Assembly (NCBI GenBank): GCA_902792435.1
Contig: CADAZN010000001.1
Coordinates: 62,001-126,000 of the forward strand
DNA from: an uncultured Bacteroidales bacterium
GTDB lineage: Bacteria; Bacteroidota; Bacteroidia; Bacteroidales; Muribaculaceae
Direction of reading: 5' to 3'
DNA length: 64,000 bases
Of the stretch, positions 18,795-27,424 are shown piece after piece. The notes under the pieces are model-generated. The model was not told the DNA's origin, ran no database searches, and worked only from the letters and a program-made list of their open reading frames with translations. The translations under genes and the position numbers were made by a program. Every line of letters starts with the position of its first letter. Within the stretch, counting starts at the first letter, position 1.

Positions 18795-18802
18795 CAAAAT
18801 TA
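18795..18802 (-). promoter_or_regulatory. -7 element upstream of the zinc-ribbon gene
   Basis: Reads TAATTTTG on the minus strand, 25 bases before the chosen ATG. Suggests that the zinc-ribbon to TPR part can be transcribed separately from exbB-tonB. Confidence 0.5.
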
Positions 18803-18940
18803 AAAAAGATAAAACAAAACTGCAATAGATACCGCAAATTATTCTTGAATTGATATCCACAGCAATCTCTCCTATAAGATGCCCACACAATCACCGCCAG
18901 CGCAATGCACCATGAAGAATCGTCATATTATTTGAATAGA

Positions 18941-18975
18941 TAAAAAAAGCCGCAGGAAAAATTCCTACGGCTTTT
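18941..18975 (-). terminator. Terminator after tonB
   Basis: Stem 18945-18958 with 18962-18975 (one A/C mismatch), 3-base loop, followed by a T-run on the minus strand. Confidence 0.85.
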
Positions 18976-19014
18976 AATATGAATGTTATTTCTTTTGAAA
19001 TATCACACTTGAGA

Positions 19015-19941
19015 TTAGTTAGCGCCTTGAAGTTTAAATTGTACTGGCAAGGTGTACCATACACGCACTGGGTCACCAACAGCGTTGCGTCCAGGCGAGA
19101 ACTTAGGCAGGGACTTGCAGACGCGTTTTGCCTCATTGTCAAGATCCTTGTCTACACCACGTACAACCTTAACCTCACCAATTCTACCATCTTTCTCAAC
19201 AACGAACTGTACAACAACTTTACCTTGAATGTTATTGTCGGCTGCTGCTTGAGGATAGCGGATGTTGCTGCTCAAGTATTTCATGAGAGCGCCATCACCA
19301 CCGGGGAACGAAGGCATGTGAGCGGCCGAAGTGAACACCTCATCCTTTTCAGGTTTTGGTTCTTCCTTCTTGGGCTCTGGTTTAGGCTCCTCTTTCTTGG
19401 GCTCCTCTTTCTTGGGCTCCTCAGTGATTTTAGGAACAACAACTTCCTCTGTTTTTCTTGTTTCCAGAATGGCGTTATCTGTACCCTTGTCTTCATTAAC
19501 GGCTGCGATAACACGTTCGTCTTCCTGTTGAGCTTGAACGGTCTTGGGGGGCTCCTTCACTTCTTTATCATCTACGATATTAAGCTCAGTCACTTTTTGT
19601 GAATTTTGAACTTCCTCCTCAACAACTTGTTCCTTCTCTTCAGGAATTTCAATCTCTTGTTGCTGTTCCTCTTCTTCAAGTTCTTGCTCCATCTGTTTTG
19701 CAAGAGCTTCTTGTTGAGCACGCTCAGCCTCAAGACGACGCTGCTGTTGCCAGCTATTATAGGCTGCCCAACCATAAGCAAGAAGAGCACAGATAGCTAT
19801 ACCAATAAGAGTGTAAATAACAGATTTGTTGTGACGCTTTGGAGAGTCACTTCTAATCTCATAGGCTCCAAAGTCCTTATTTTTACCTTCAAAAACAAGG
19901 TCTAGCCATTCCCTCGATGAAAGATCAACATCTTTTGCCAT
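19015..19941 (-). CDS. tonB: TonB family energy transducer
   Basis: A 308-residue TonB. A cytoplasmic N terminus (about 40 residues) precedes a membrane helix (VIYTLIGIAICALLAYGWAAY). A long charged periplasmic linker follows, first Glu/Gln-rich and then a Pro/Lys/Glu repeat (EEPKKEEPKKEEPKPEPKKE). The last 95 residues are the TonB_C domain (IRYPQAAADNNIQGKVVVQF...RVWYTLPVQFKL). It transmits proton-motive force from ExbB/ExbD to outer-membrane TonB-dependent receptors. The two exbD genes and exbB lie directly upstream (29 bases from the nearer exbD), and a terminator follows. No TonB receptor is in the window. Confidence 0.93.
   Translation of the reverse strand: MAKDVDLSSREWLDLVFEGKNKDFGAYEIRSDSPKRHNKSVIYTLIGIAICALLAYGWAAYNSWQQQRRLEAERAQQEALAKQMEQELEEEEQQQEIEIPEEKEQVVEEEVQNSQKVTELNIVDDKEVKEPPKTVQAQQEDERVIAAVNEDKGTDNAILETRKTEEVVVPKITEEPKKEEPKKEEPKPEPKKEEPKPEKDEVFTSAAHMPSFPGGDGALMKYLSSNIRYPQAAADNNIQGKVVVQFVVEKDGRIGEVKVVRGVDKDLDNEAKRVCKSLPKFSPGRNAVGDPVRVWYTLPVQFKLQGAN
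19346..19422 (-). repeat. Short tandem repeat encoding the Pro-Lys-Glu linker of TonB
   Basis: Near-identical copies of a 15-base unit (plus strand GGCTCCTCTTTCTTG) translating to repeats of K-K-E-E-P. Length variation here would change linker reach across the periplasm. Confidence 0.65.
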
Positions 19942-19970
19942 AATGTTTTCTTTTTAAAAGTTAGACAAAA

Positions 19971-20642
19971 TTATTTTGCACCAAGAGCATGACCAACTTT
20001 GTGCTCATAGAGCGTTGAGTCTTGCTTGTTTAAACTCTCAATCTGGTAGGTCGAGATCTCATTAATCTGCATCTCATCCAGCATTCTAACCACGTCTGCA
20101 TAGCAGGCGTTTGCAGTTGGCTTGATAATGATAATAGGACGCTTAGCGTTAATATCGGCAGCCTGTTTCTCTCGAGCAACTATTACCCTGGCATTATAGA
20201 TTGAATCATTGATTTCGCCTTTCTTCCACTGGGCTTTTAGTTTGTTAATCTCGACAAGAAGCTCTTTGTTACGCTTTTGAAGCATGTCACGAATAGCGTC
20301 TTTTTCTTTACCAAACTTAATATCATTTAAAGTGAAGTTCTCCATGTCAGGCTGACCTTCATAGAAGTAAATCTTACTATCGGTCGATGTCTGCTGACCA
20401 TTCTTATCGGTGGTTACATTACCATCGAGGATGAATGTGATCGCATCACTCTCTTTAATCTTTGTCTCTTCTTCTTTGTCGACCTTTTCGTTGGTTGGCA
20501 ACACAAGGTCAAGGGTCTGAGACTTCAACATTGTTGTACACAACATAAAGAAGGTAATCAACAACATGTTCATATCAACCATAGGAGTAAAGTCGATACG
20601 GGTGTCAAATTTTTTCTGACGACTTTTGTTTTTCTTTGCCAT
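19971..20642 (-). CDS. exbD: ExbD family proton-channel protein (second copy)
   Basis: A 223-residue ExbD/TolR. The N-terminal basic stretch is followed by IDFTPMVDMNMLLITFFMLCTTML, with the channel Asp in MVDMN. The periplasmic region, about 160 residues, is longer than in E. coli ExbD (141 aa in total). It contains a mid-domain insertion with Lys/Asp-rich helices (KEKDAIRDMLQKRNKELLVEINKLKAQWKKGEIND) before the conserved IIIKPTANACYADVVRMLDEMQ. It starts 5 bases after the first exbD and ends 29 bases before tonB. Paired exbD genes are usual in Bacteroidota. Confidence 0.92.
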   Translation of the reverse strand: MAKKNKSRQKKFDTRIDFTPMVDMNMLLITFFMLCTTMLKSQTLDLVLPTNEKVDKEEETKIKESDAITFILDGNVTTDKNGQQTSTDSKIYFYEGQPDMENFTLNDIKFGKEKDAIRDMLQKRNKELLVEINKLKAQWKKGEINDSIYNARVIVAREKQAADINAKRPIIIIKPTANACYADVVRMLDEMQINEISTYQIESLNKQDSTLYEHKVGHALGAK

Positions 20643-20647
20643 ATCTC

Positions 20648-21355
20648 TTATTCCTCCGCTTCTTGTTTTAATGAAGTCATCAAGGTGAACTTGTTTAACT
20701 TCTCGGTCTGTAAATTATCCATAACAACCTGAACTAGACTGTATGGACAGTTTTGTTCGGCCTTAATAGCCACTAAGTGACCACCTCTAAGATCATCATC
20801 TAGCCCATGATTGTGCATGACTTGTCTAATGGCCTTTAACCAAATCTGGAATTCATTGGGTTGGCCAGCGGCAGATTGACCGTCTTCAGTTGTTGTTTTA
20901 ACCGACATTTTAATTGGGATTCCTCCCTCTTCTTTCAATGCCTCATCTCGTTTTTCCATTGGCAGATTAAGCCATTCCGAGATTTTGTTCAAAGGCATTC
21001 CAAAAGTTCCCAAGTTGCAGAATTCTTTTACCTGCTTTTGAGTTAAACCTGGCTTACGATCGCCATAAACATCTAGAAGAACTTCTTTACGGAAAGTTTC
21101 TGTCGAAAGCTGGGTTGAATCCTTTGCACCTGTCATGTTCAAATACACCTTTCCATTTGGAGCAACCAGCACCTGAACGAGTTTCTCGTCTGGAACCTTG
21201 GCCTCACTTACCGATGGAGGTGTAATGACCGTTACGGGTTCTTTCTGAAGGAATGTTGAAGTCAACATGAAGAAAGTCAACAGAAGAACAGTCACGTCAC
21301 TCATCGCCGTCATGTCGATGATGGTACTTTGTTTCTTTATTTTGACTTTTCCCAT
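20648..21355 (-). CDS. exbD: ExbD family proton-channel protein (first copy)
   Basis: A 235-residue ExbD/TolR. IDMTAMSDVTVLLLTFFMLTSTFLQ is the membrane helix, with the functional Asp in MSDVT. The periplasmic domain begins with VTVITPPSVSEAKVPDEKLVQVLVAPNGKVYLN and ends LVAIKAEQNCPYSLVQVVMDNLQ. A central insertion (about 85-165) with a Gly/Gln-rich stretch makes it clearly longer than the Proteobacterial protein. It lies downstream of exbB, separated by 133 bases that hold the displaced exbB tail. Confidence 0.92.
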   Translation of the reverse strand: MGKVKIKKQSTIIDMTAMSDVTVLLLTFFMLTSTFLQKEPVTVITPPSVSEAKVPDEKLVQVLVAPNGKVYLNMTGAKDSTQLSTETFRKEVLLDVYGDRKPGLTQKQVKEFCNLGTFGMPLNKISEWLNLPMEKRDEALKEEGGIPIKMSVKTTTEDGQSAAGQPNEFQIWLKAIRQVMHNHGLDDDLRGGHLVAIKAEQNCPYSLVQVVMDNLQTEKLNKFTLMTSLKQEAEE

Positions 21356-21429
21356 TGTTACACTTTTAATTAAATGTTATTGATAAAATAATTGATTTAA
21401 TGTTTTTGCTACAATCAACAACAATATAA

Positions 21430-22325
21430 TTAATGTGTAGCAGCGAAAGTAGAAACAATTGAGAAGCCAAGCTCGTCGATAGCATAGGTCATGTTATCGA
21501 TCCTGCAGTTGCAATACCGGTAGCGGTGTTTACAAGCGCCTCAGAGATACCAGTTGACAGCTCAGTTGAGTCAGGAGCACCTGATTGTGACAGAGCCTGG
21601 AACGACTTGATCATACCAAGCACGGTACCGAACAGTCCTAACAGAGTTCCCAGAGTTGTAAGAGTTGCAATGATTGGAAGGTTCTGCTGAAGTGAAGGCA
21701 TCTCAAGTGCAGTAGCCTCCTCGAGGGTTTGCTGGATAGATGTGAGTTTCTGCTCTTTCTGAAGAAGAGTGTCTTTGTCCATCTCTTTGTACTTCTGAAG
21801 TGTTGCATAAACAACAGCACCAACAGTACCCTTCTGCTGACGGCAGAGTTCCTCAGCCTTAGCAATGTCTTTCTTCTGGAGGGCATCCTTTACGTTTGCG
21901 ACAAACTTAGTGATGTTGCCTTTACCTTTAGCTTTGCTAATGGCGAACCAGCGCTCAACCGAAAGCACGATAACTGTGAACAAGCAGGTCAACAGGATAG
22001 GTACAACGAAACCGCCTTTGTATACGGTACCAGCAAGATTGCTTGGAGAAAGCTTAACCTCATCACCTACTTGGAATGCAAATGCTGCACCCGATTCTTC
22101 ACCACCAGTGAAGTTGCTAATCATACCCATTACAAACAGGTAGAGGCATACTGCCACTGCAAGGCAAACGAGGATTACGAGGAATGCGCTCTTAATACCA
22201 CCAACATTGCTGTTAACGGCCTTTGAGTCAACCTTCTTGGGTTGTGGTTTCGCAGCCTGTGGCTGTGGTTTTACAGCTGGCTTTGGAGCCTGTGGCTGTG
22301 GATTGTTTGGCTTTGTAGCTTCCAT
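21430..22325 (-). pseudogene. exbB: MotA/TolQ/ExbB proton channel gene with an apparent small deletion and frameshift near the 3' end
   Basis: The main frame (22325 to stop at 21489, 278 aa) has a Pro/Lys/Gln-rich N terminus, three hydrophobic segments and typical MotA/ExbB motifs (LTCLFTVIVLSVERWFAI, LPIIATLTTLGTLLGLFGTVLGMI, STGISEALVNTATGIAT). It then ends abruptly as AGSIT. Homologues continue after GIAT/GIGT with the rest of the third helix and a conserved tail. That tail is present here in another frame: minus-strand 21430-21492 encodes MTYAIDELGFSIV...FAATH, preceded by codons for I-D-N. So roughly a dozen residues and the reading frame are missing. ExbB forms the inner-membrane channel energising TonB. 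The deletion may be real or a sequencing/assembly error. Confidence 0.8.
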
Positions 22326-22561
22326 AATTTAATTAATTAGAAAATGTTTGTTAATAAAAAATTGATTAGTTATAAAATTATTATTTAAAAATATCAGTTT
22401 TTTTATGGTTATAAGTTATTAAAAATATAACGTGTCAAATGCGTTATTTAGTATCATCCTGTAGATATTCACAGTTTGTGATTCATCTAGTGTATTAATT
22501 ATCACAAATTTAACCCTAGTTAAGGCTTTGTTTGCTCAACAAAAATACACAAAAACACTCG

Positions 22562-22597
22562 CAAATTTATTACTTTTATTTCAATAAAGCAAAGTTA
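22562..22597 (-). promoter_or_regulatory. Promoter for the exbB cluster
   Basis: On the minus strand TTTG (22590-22593), 20 bp, TAAATTTG (22562-22569). An overlapping TAACTTTG (22590-22597) could act as an alternative -7 box. The leader would be over 200 bases. Confidence 0.6.
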
Positions 22598-22772
22598 ATT
22601 TATCTTTTTTGTCAAAAAAAATATTCACAACCCATCATTTTGGGCTATTATTATCACGCAATTCGACTTAATTCTATCCTTACTATAGTTACTTCTGTTC
22701 TATTCAAATTAGAAATAAATTTTTTTTCTCAGTTTTTTATTCTTTTTTCGATAATATGTGACATAATATTTG

Positions 22773-22780
22773 TACCTTTG
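22773..22780 (+). promoter_or_regulatory. -7 element for the nqr operon
   Basis: TACCTTTG followed by CA, 38 bases before the nqrA ATG. No clear -33 TTTG. Confidence 0.6.
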
Positions 22781-22818
22781 CACTAATTGAACTATTGCAA
22801 ACACATATTTAATTATAT

Positions 22819-24147
22819 ATGGCATTAATAAAAATTAAAAAAGGGGTTGACCTCAACCTTAAAGGTAAAATTACACAAACCCAGGTGTTCGATCAAGCAC
22901 CGAGCACCTTGTATGCTGTAATCCCTGACGACTTTACAGGAATAATTCCTCGCATGGACAAGAAGGAGGGAGAATCGGTAGTAGCCGGGGAGCCTCTTTA
23001 CCACGACAAGAATGACGAGAGAATTAAGGTGACATCACCAGTAAGTGGTACGGTGAAACAAATCGTACGAGGTAACAGACGCAAGATAATGGCAGTTGTT
23101 ATCGACCCCAGTGGCGAACAAGAATCACGCAAATTTGAAACGCGTGACAATGCCAAGACCTTGCTGCTTGAAAGCGGATTGTGGGCTATGATGCGTCAGC
23201 GCCCCTACGACATTGTGCCCAATGTTGATGTTCGCCCACGTGACATTTTCATAACTGCCTTCGATTCAGCACCTCTAGCGCCTTCACTTGATCTCATCCT
23301 TGGGGACGACAAACGTTTCTTGGAAAAAGGAGTTGAAGTGCTTTCTACTTTGACTGATGGAAGAGTCTATATTGGTGTTACCCCTGAGATGTCAATTGAT
23401 GACTGCGGAGCTGTTGTTAACACATTCTCCGGGCCTCATCCCGCTGGAAATGTAGGTGTTCAAATTGCTAATGTTAAACCAGTCAACAAGGGTGACGTAG
23501 TATGGACACTCGATGTAATTACTGCGGCACGCATTGGAAAGCTTTTCGAGACGGGAACAGTCGACTACTCAACAGTTGTGGCTGTAACTGGTAGTGGGAT
23601 CATTGAACCATGTTATGTAAAGGCAACGATGGGATGTACTTTAGCTTCACTTCTTAGTGGTCGCATCGCAGATGACGAGAAAGAAAAACGTATCATTAGT
23701 GGAAACGTGCTAACTGGCGTAAAAGAGAATATCGACGGTTATCTGCATGCCCCCTATCGCCACATTACTGTCATCAATGAAATCAACAAGAAAGATGAGT
23801 TCATGGGATGGGCTTCGCTAAGTCCCAAGAAATTCAGCATTTATCGAGTTTTCACCAGCTGGCTTCTTGGCCGACACAAAGAAGTGGACCTCGATGCTAA
23901 GCTTAATGGCGGCGAGCGTGCCATTGTCCTGAGCGGTGAGTACGATAGAATGTTGCCAATGGACATTTATGCCGAATTTCTCATTAAAGCAATCATTGCT
24001 TTCGACATCGACAAGATGGAGCAACTCGGAATCTATGAGGTGGCTCCTGAGGATTTTGCACTAGCTGAATTTGCCGACACTTCAAAACTCGAATTGCAAC
24101 GCATTGTTCGTGAGGGTCTCGACAAGATGAGGGCCGAAATGTGCTAA
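22819..24147 (+). CDS. nqrA: Na+-translocating NADH:quinone reductase subunit A
   Basis: 442 residues, usual for NqrA, the peripheral cytoplasmic subunit that contacts the quinone site. Family landmarks are IKIKKGVDLNLKGKI at the start, then VVAGEPLYHDKNDERIKVTSPVSGTV (biotinyl/lipoyl-like and Rnf/Nqr fold), RPYDIVPNVDVRPRDIFITAFDSAPLAP, and SGEYDRMLPMDIYAEFL near the end. RnfC is excluded: there is no 4Fe-4S cysteine pair. It leads a six-gene nqrABCDEF operon that couples NADH oxidation to sodium export. Confidence 0.96.
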   Translation: MALIKIKKGVDLNLKGKITQTQVFDQAPSTLYAVIPDDFTGIIPRMDKKEGESVVAGEPLYHDKNDERIKVTSPVSGTVKQIVRGNRRKIMAVVIDPSGEQESRKFETRDNAKTLLLESGLWAMMRQRPYDIVPNVDVRPRDIFITAFDSAPLAPSLDLILGDDKRFLEKGVEVLSTLTDGRVYIGVTPEMSIDDCGAVVNTFSGPHPAGNVGVQIANVKPVNKGDVVWTLDVITAARIGKLFETGTVDYSTVVAVTGSGIIEPCYVKATMGCTLASLLSGRIADDEKEKRIISGNVLTGVKENIDGYLHAPYRHITVINEINKKDEFMGWASLSPKKFSIYRVFTSWLLGRHKEVDLDAKLNGGERAIVLSGEYDRMLPMDIYAEFLIKAIIAFDIDKMEQLGIYEVAPEDFALAEFADTSKLELQRIVREGLDKMRAEMC

Positions 24148-24202
24148 ATCAACATATTGATAAACAATAAAATGAATATTAATATTTAAACTAAAAGATA
24201 AA

Positions 24203-25387
24203 GTGAAAGCCTTAAGAAAATTCATGGACAAGATAAAGCCTCATTTCCAAGAAGGCGGCAAGCTTAGTAAGCTTGAATCGGTCTACGATGGAATGGAGAC
24301 ATTCTTGTTCACGCCCAACACCACTTCTCGTTCGGGAGTTCACATTCACGACAGCAACGACATGAAGCGCACTATGATTACTGTAGTGGTGGCTCTGTTG
24401 CCATGTTTGCTGTTTGCAATGTATAATATTGGTTACCAGCATTTCAAGGCAATTGGAGTTGATGCTTCGTTTTGGGAGATGTTCCTATTTGGTCTACTGG
24501 CGATGCTTCCTGTGATTGTGGTTTCTTATGTAGTAGGTCTAGGAATTGAATTTATTGGTGCACAAATTCACCACAAAGAGATCCAAGAAGGATTCCTTGT
24601 CACTGGTATTCTAATTCCTCTCATTGTGCCAATCAACACTCCACTTTGGATGACTGCTGTGGCAACAGCGTTTGCTGTTATCTTCGCCAAGGAGATATTC
24701 GGAGGAACAGGAATGAACATTTTTAATGTGGCTCTTATCACGCGCGCGTTCCTATTTTTTGCTTATCCCTCCAAGATGAGTGGAGACGCTGCTTTTGTAA
24801 AGGTTGACAGTGCGTTTGGTTATGGTGGTGGCAACGTGGTGGACGGTTTCTCGGGTGCAACACCTCTTGGAGAGGTTGCCATTAATGTGGGTGACAAGCT
24901 TAACCTTGACACTACTACGATGGACGCTTTCATTGGCCTCATTCCAGGATCTCCAGGTGAGACTTCAATGATAGCTATCCTCATAGGCGCAGCTATCCTA
25001 CTCTTTACTGGAATTGCATCCTGGAGAGTGATGTTGAGTGTCTTTGCAGGAGGCCTGGCAATGGGAGCAATAGCTCACGCTTTCCCCACTGCAACCTATC
25101 CAGCATCAATGCTCGACCCATTAGCACAGCTATGCTTTGGAGGATTTGCCTTTGCAGCTGTGTTCATGGCTACCGATCCTGTAACTGGTGCACGCACCAA
25201 GATTGGACAGTACATCTATGGATTCTTAATCGGCGTATTTGCCATTCTCATCCGTGTCTACAACGGAGGTTATCCTGAGGGTGCTATGCTAGCCGTGCTG
25301 CTGATGAACGCCTTTGCACCTCTCATCGACTACTGCGTTGTTCAAGCTAATATTAACCGACGCCTAAAACGCGCAAAAGCACAATGA
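24203..25387 (+). CDS. nqrB: Na+-translocating NADH:quinone reductase subunit B
   Basis: 394 residues with about ten membrane helices. GTG at 24203 is the start (MKALRKFMDKIKPHFQEGGK), supported by the conserved N terminus of Bacteroidales NqrB; no in-frame ATG lies upstream. SGATPLGE contains the Thr (about 220) that carries covalent FMN. NIFNVALITRAFLFFAYP and FGGFAFAAVFMATDPVTGA are family segments. NqrB carries FMN and riboflavin and is the core sodium-path subunit. It lies 55 bases after nqrA and 16 before nqrC. Confidence 0.96.
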   Translation: MKALRKFMDKIKPHFQEGGKLSKLESVYDGMETFLFTPNTTSRSGVHIHDSNDMKRTMITVVVALLPCLLFAMYNIGYQHFKAIGVDASFWEMFLFGLLAMLPVIVVSYVVGLGIEFIGAQIHHKEIQEGFLVTGILIPLIVPINTPLWMTAVATAFAVIFAKEIFGGTGMNIFNVALITRAFLFFAYPSKMSGDAAFVKVDSAFGYGGGNVVDGFSGATPLGEVAINVGDKLNLDTTTMDAFIGLIPGSPGETSMIAILIGAAILLFTGIASWRVMLSVFAGGLAMGAIAHAFPTATYPASMLDPLAQLCFGGFAFAAVFMATDPVTGARTKIGQYIYGFLIGVFAILIRVYNGGYPEGAMLAVLLMNAFAPLIDYCVVQANINRRLKRAKAQ

Positions 25388-25403
25388 AAGGAGGACTATT
25401 GCT

Positions 25404-26120
25404 ATGAACAAAAACAGTAATGTATATCAAATCATCTATGCTGCCGTGATGGTGCTGATTGTTGGCACTGTGCTTGCATTCATCTACATGGCTCTCAAAC
25501 CCAAGCAAGATGACAACATCGCTAACGATAAACGCAAGCAGATACTTAGTGCTGTGCACATAACACCTGCCAGCGATGATGTAATTGAGGAAACATTCAA
25601 CAAGTACATTGTTGCAGGCTATCTGCTCAACAAGGACGGCAGCATTGCCGACTCTGCCGAGAATGTTGCTTTTGATATAGATATGAAAAACAACATCAAG
25701 CTCGAAGAGCGAAACCTGCCAATGTTTAAATGTAAGCTTGACGACGGAAGCGAGAAATTCATCGTGCCAGTGTATGGCGCTGGATTATGGGGCCCTATTT
25801 GGGGATATGTAGCAGTTAATGATAATGGCACTGACATCTATGGAGCCTATTTCTCCCATGAGGGTGAGACTCCGGGACTTGGTGCCGAGATTGCAAACCC
25901 CAATTTCCAAGATCAATTCAAGGATAAGAAAATTTACCCTGACGGTGAGTTCAAATCTATTAGCGTGATGAAAGCGGGCCAAAAGCCAACCGACGGTTCA
26001 GAATATGTTGATGCCATATCGGGCGGAACTATAACTAGCCGCGGTGTTCAGTCGATGTTGCAAGACTGCATGACTCCTTATGACCCCTTCTTTAAGAAAT
26101 TGCAAAGTGGAACCCATTAA
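25404..26120 (+). CDS. nqrC: Na+-translocating NADH:quinone reductase subunit C
   Basis: 238 residues. One N-terminal membrane helix (IIYAAVMVLIVGTVLAFIYMAL) and a periplasmic FMN-binding domain. GAGLWGPIWGYVAV and GETPGLGAEI are typical. The flavinylation site reads DAISGGTITSRGV with Thr about 209; the usual motif is SGATxxS, so Ala is replaced by Gly, a small variation that leaves the Thr. ATG 25404 follows a purine-rich stretch (AAAGGAGG at 25384-25391) that looks like a strong ribosome binding site. Confidence 0.95.
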   Translation: MNKNSNVYQIIYAAVMVLIVGTVLAFIYMALKPKQDDNIANDKRKQILSAVHITPASDDVIEETFNKYIVAGYLLNKDGSIADSAENVAFDIDMKNNIKLEERNLPMFKCKLDDGSEKFIVPVYGAGLWGPIWGYVAVNDNGTDIYGAYFSHEGETPGLGAEIANPNFQDQFKDKKIYPDGEFKSISVMKAGQKPTDGSEYVDAISGGTITSRGVQSMLQDCMTPYDPFFKKLQSGTH

Positions 26121-26133
26121 ATGACAATAGACT

Positions 26134-26757
26134 ATGTTATCAAAACGTAATAAAGAAGCATTTTTCAATCCGTTGTCAAAAGACAACCCCGTTCTGGTGC
26201 AAATATTGGGCATTTGCTCAACACTTGCAGTGACAGCCAAGCTTGAACCCGCTATTGTCATGGGTATCTCGGTAATCGCAGTTATGGCGATTTCTAATGT
26301 AGTAATCTCGTTATTGCGCAAGACTATTCCTACCACTATTCGCATCATCGTTCAGCTAGTGGTTGTTGCGGCTCTAGTTATTATCGTTCAGCAGGTTCTC
26401 CGAGCATATGCCTACGATGTGAGTTTGCAGCTTTCGGTATTCATTGGTCTTATTATCACTAACTGTATCCTCATGGGACGACTTGAGGCTTTCGCCCTGA
26501 GCAACAAACCATGGCCTGCATTTCTTGACGGTATAGGCAACGGACTTGGATATATGATAATTCTGGTCATTGTTGCTTTCTTCCGCGAGCTTTTGGGAAG
26601 CGGAACTTTGCTGGGATTCCACGTGATTCCACAATGGTGCTACGAGCATGGATACATGAACAATGGTCTAATGATCCTGCCTCCTATGGCGCTTATCACT
26701 GTGGGATGCATTATATGGGTTCACCGTTCACGCAACAAAGACCTTCAAGAGAATTAA
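26134..26757 (+). CDS. nqrD: Na+-translocating NADH:quinone reductase subunit D
   Basis: 207 residues, six membrane helices. SKDNPVLVQILGICSTLAVT contains the conserved Cys in GICSTLA that helps ligate the intramembrane iron-sulphur centre shared with NqrE. RLEAFALSNKPWPAFLDGIGNGLGY and FFRELLGSGTLLG are family motifs. Thirteen bases after nqrC, 39 before nqrE. Confidence 0.96.
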   Translation: MLSKRNKEAFFNPLSKDNPVLVQILGICSTLAVTAKLEPAIVMGISVIAVMAISNVVISLLRKTIPTTIRIIVQLVVVAALVIIVQQVLRAYAYDVSLQLSVFIGLIITNCILMGRLEAFALSNKPWPAFLDGIGNGLGYMIILVIVAFFRELLGSGTLLGFHVIPQWCYEHGYMNNGLMILPPMALITVGCIIWVHRSRNKDLQEN

Positions 26758-26796
26758 TAAACAAGTAGTAACAACACTAAATATCACTGAATTACA

Positions 26797-27411
26797 ATGG
26801 AAGAATTAAATCTTTTCGTTAAGTCGATTTTTATCGACAATATGGTATTTGCCTACTTCTTGGGAATGTGCTCATATCTTGCCGTTTCCAAGAATGTAAA
26901 AACGGCATTTGGCCTGGGCATCGCTGTTACGTTCATGCTTGTTGTGACCATTCCACTCAACTATATGCTTAATAAATATGTGTTGGAACCTGGCGCTTTA
27001 TCATGGTTAGGCGACACATTCAAGGATGTTGACCTTAGTTTCTTGGCTCTTATCATGTTTATTGCTGTTATCGCATCGGCAACGCAGCTTGTGGAAATGG
27101 CAGTCGAGAAGTTTGCTCCTGCGCTTTATAACTCTCTTGGCATATTCTTACCACTAATAGCTGTGAACTGTGCCATCTTAGGAGGCGCCCTCTTCATGCA
27201 GCAGCGCGATTTCGCATCATGTTGGACTGCTACAGTCTATGGTGCTGGCAGTGGTATCGGTTGGTTGCTTGCTATTGTGGGTCTTGCTGCTATTCGTGAG
27301 AAGATTGCCTATAGCAACATTCCTCCCGCTTTGCGTGGCGTGGGCATCACATTTATTATAACTGGACTTATGGGCATTGCGTTCATGAGCTTTATGGGAA
27401 TTAAACTTTAA
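26797..27411 (+). CDS. nqrE: Na+-translocating NADH:quinone reductase subunit E
   Basis: 204 residues, six membrane helices, homologous to NqrD but inverted in topology. [17 protein letters not shown] and [22 protein letters not shown] hold the conserved cysteines for the membrane Fe-S centre. [20 protein letters not shown] PPALRGVGI closes the protein. Fourteen bases before nqrF. Confidence 0.96.
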   Translation: MEELNLFVKSIFIDNMVFAYFLGMCSYLAVSKNVKTAFGLGIAVTFMLVVTIPLNYMLNKYVLEPGALSWLGDTFKDVDLSFLALIMFIAVIASATQLVEMAVEKFAPALYNSLGIFLPLIAVNCAILGGALFMQQRDFASCWTATVYGAGSGIGWLLAIVGLAAIREKIAYSNIPPALRGVGITFIITGLMGIAFMSFMGIKL

Positions 27412-27424
27412 AACTACTTGCACT

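Larger units (their letters stand above)
22326..22818. other. Intergenic region with divergent promoters (exbB cluster and nqr operon)
   Basis: A 493-base AT-rich gap. It contains minus-strand promoter elements for exbB near 22562-22597 and a plus-strand -7 element for nqrA at 22773-22780. No convincing ORF, RNA gene or riboswitch was seen. Confidence 0.6.
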
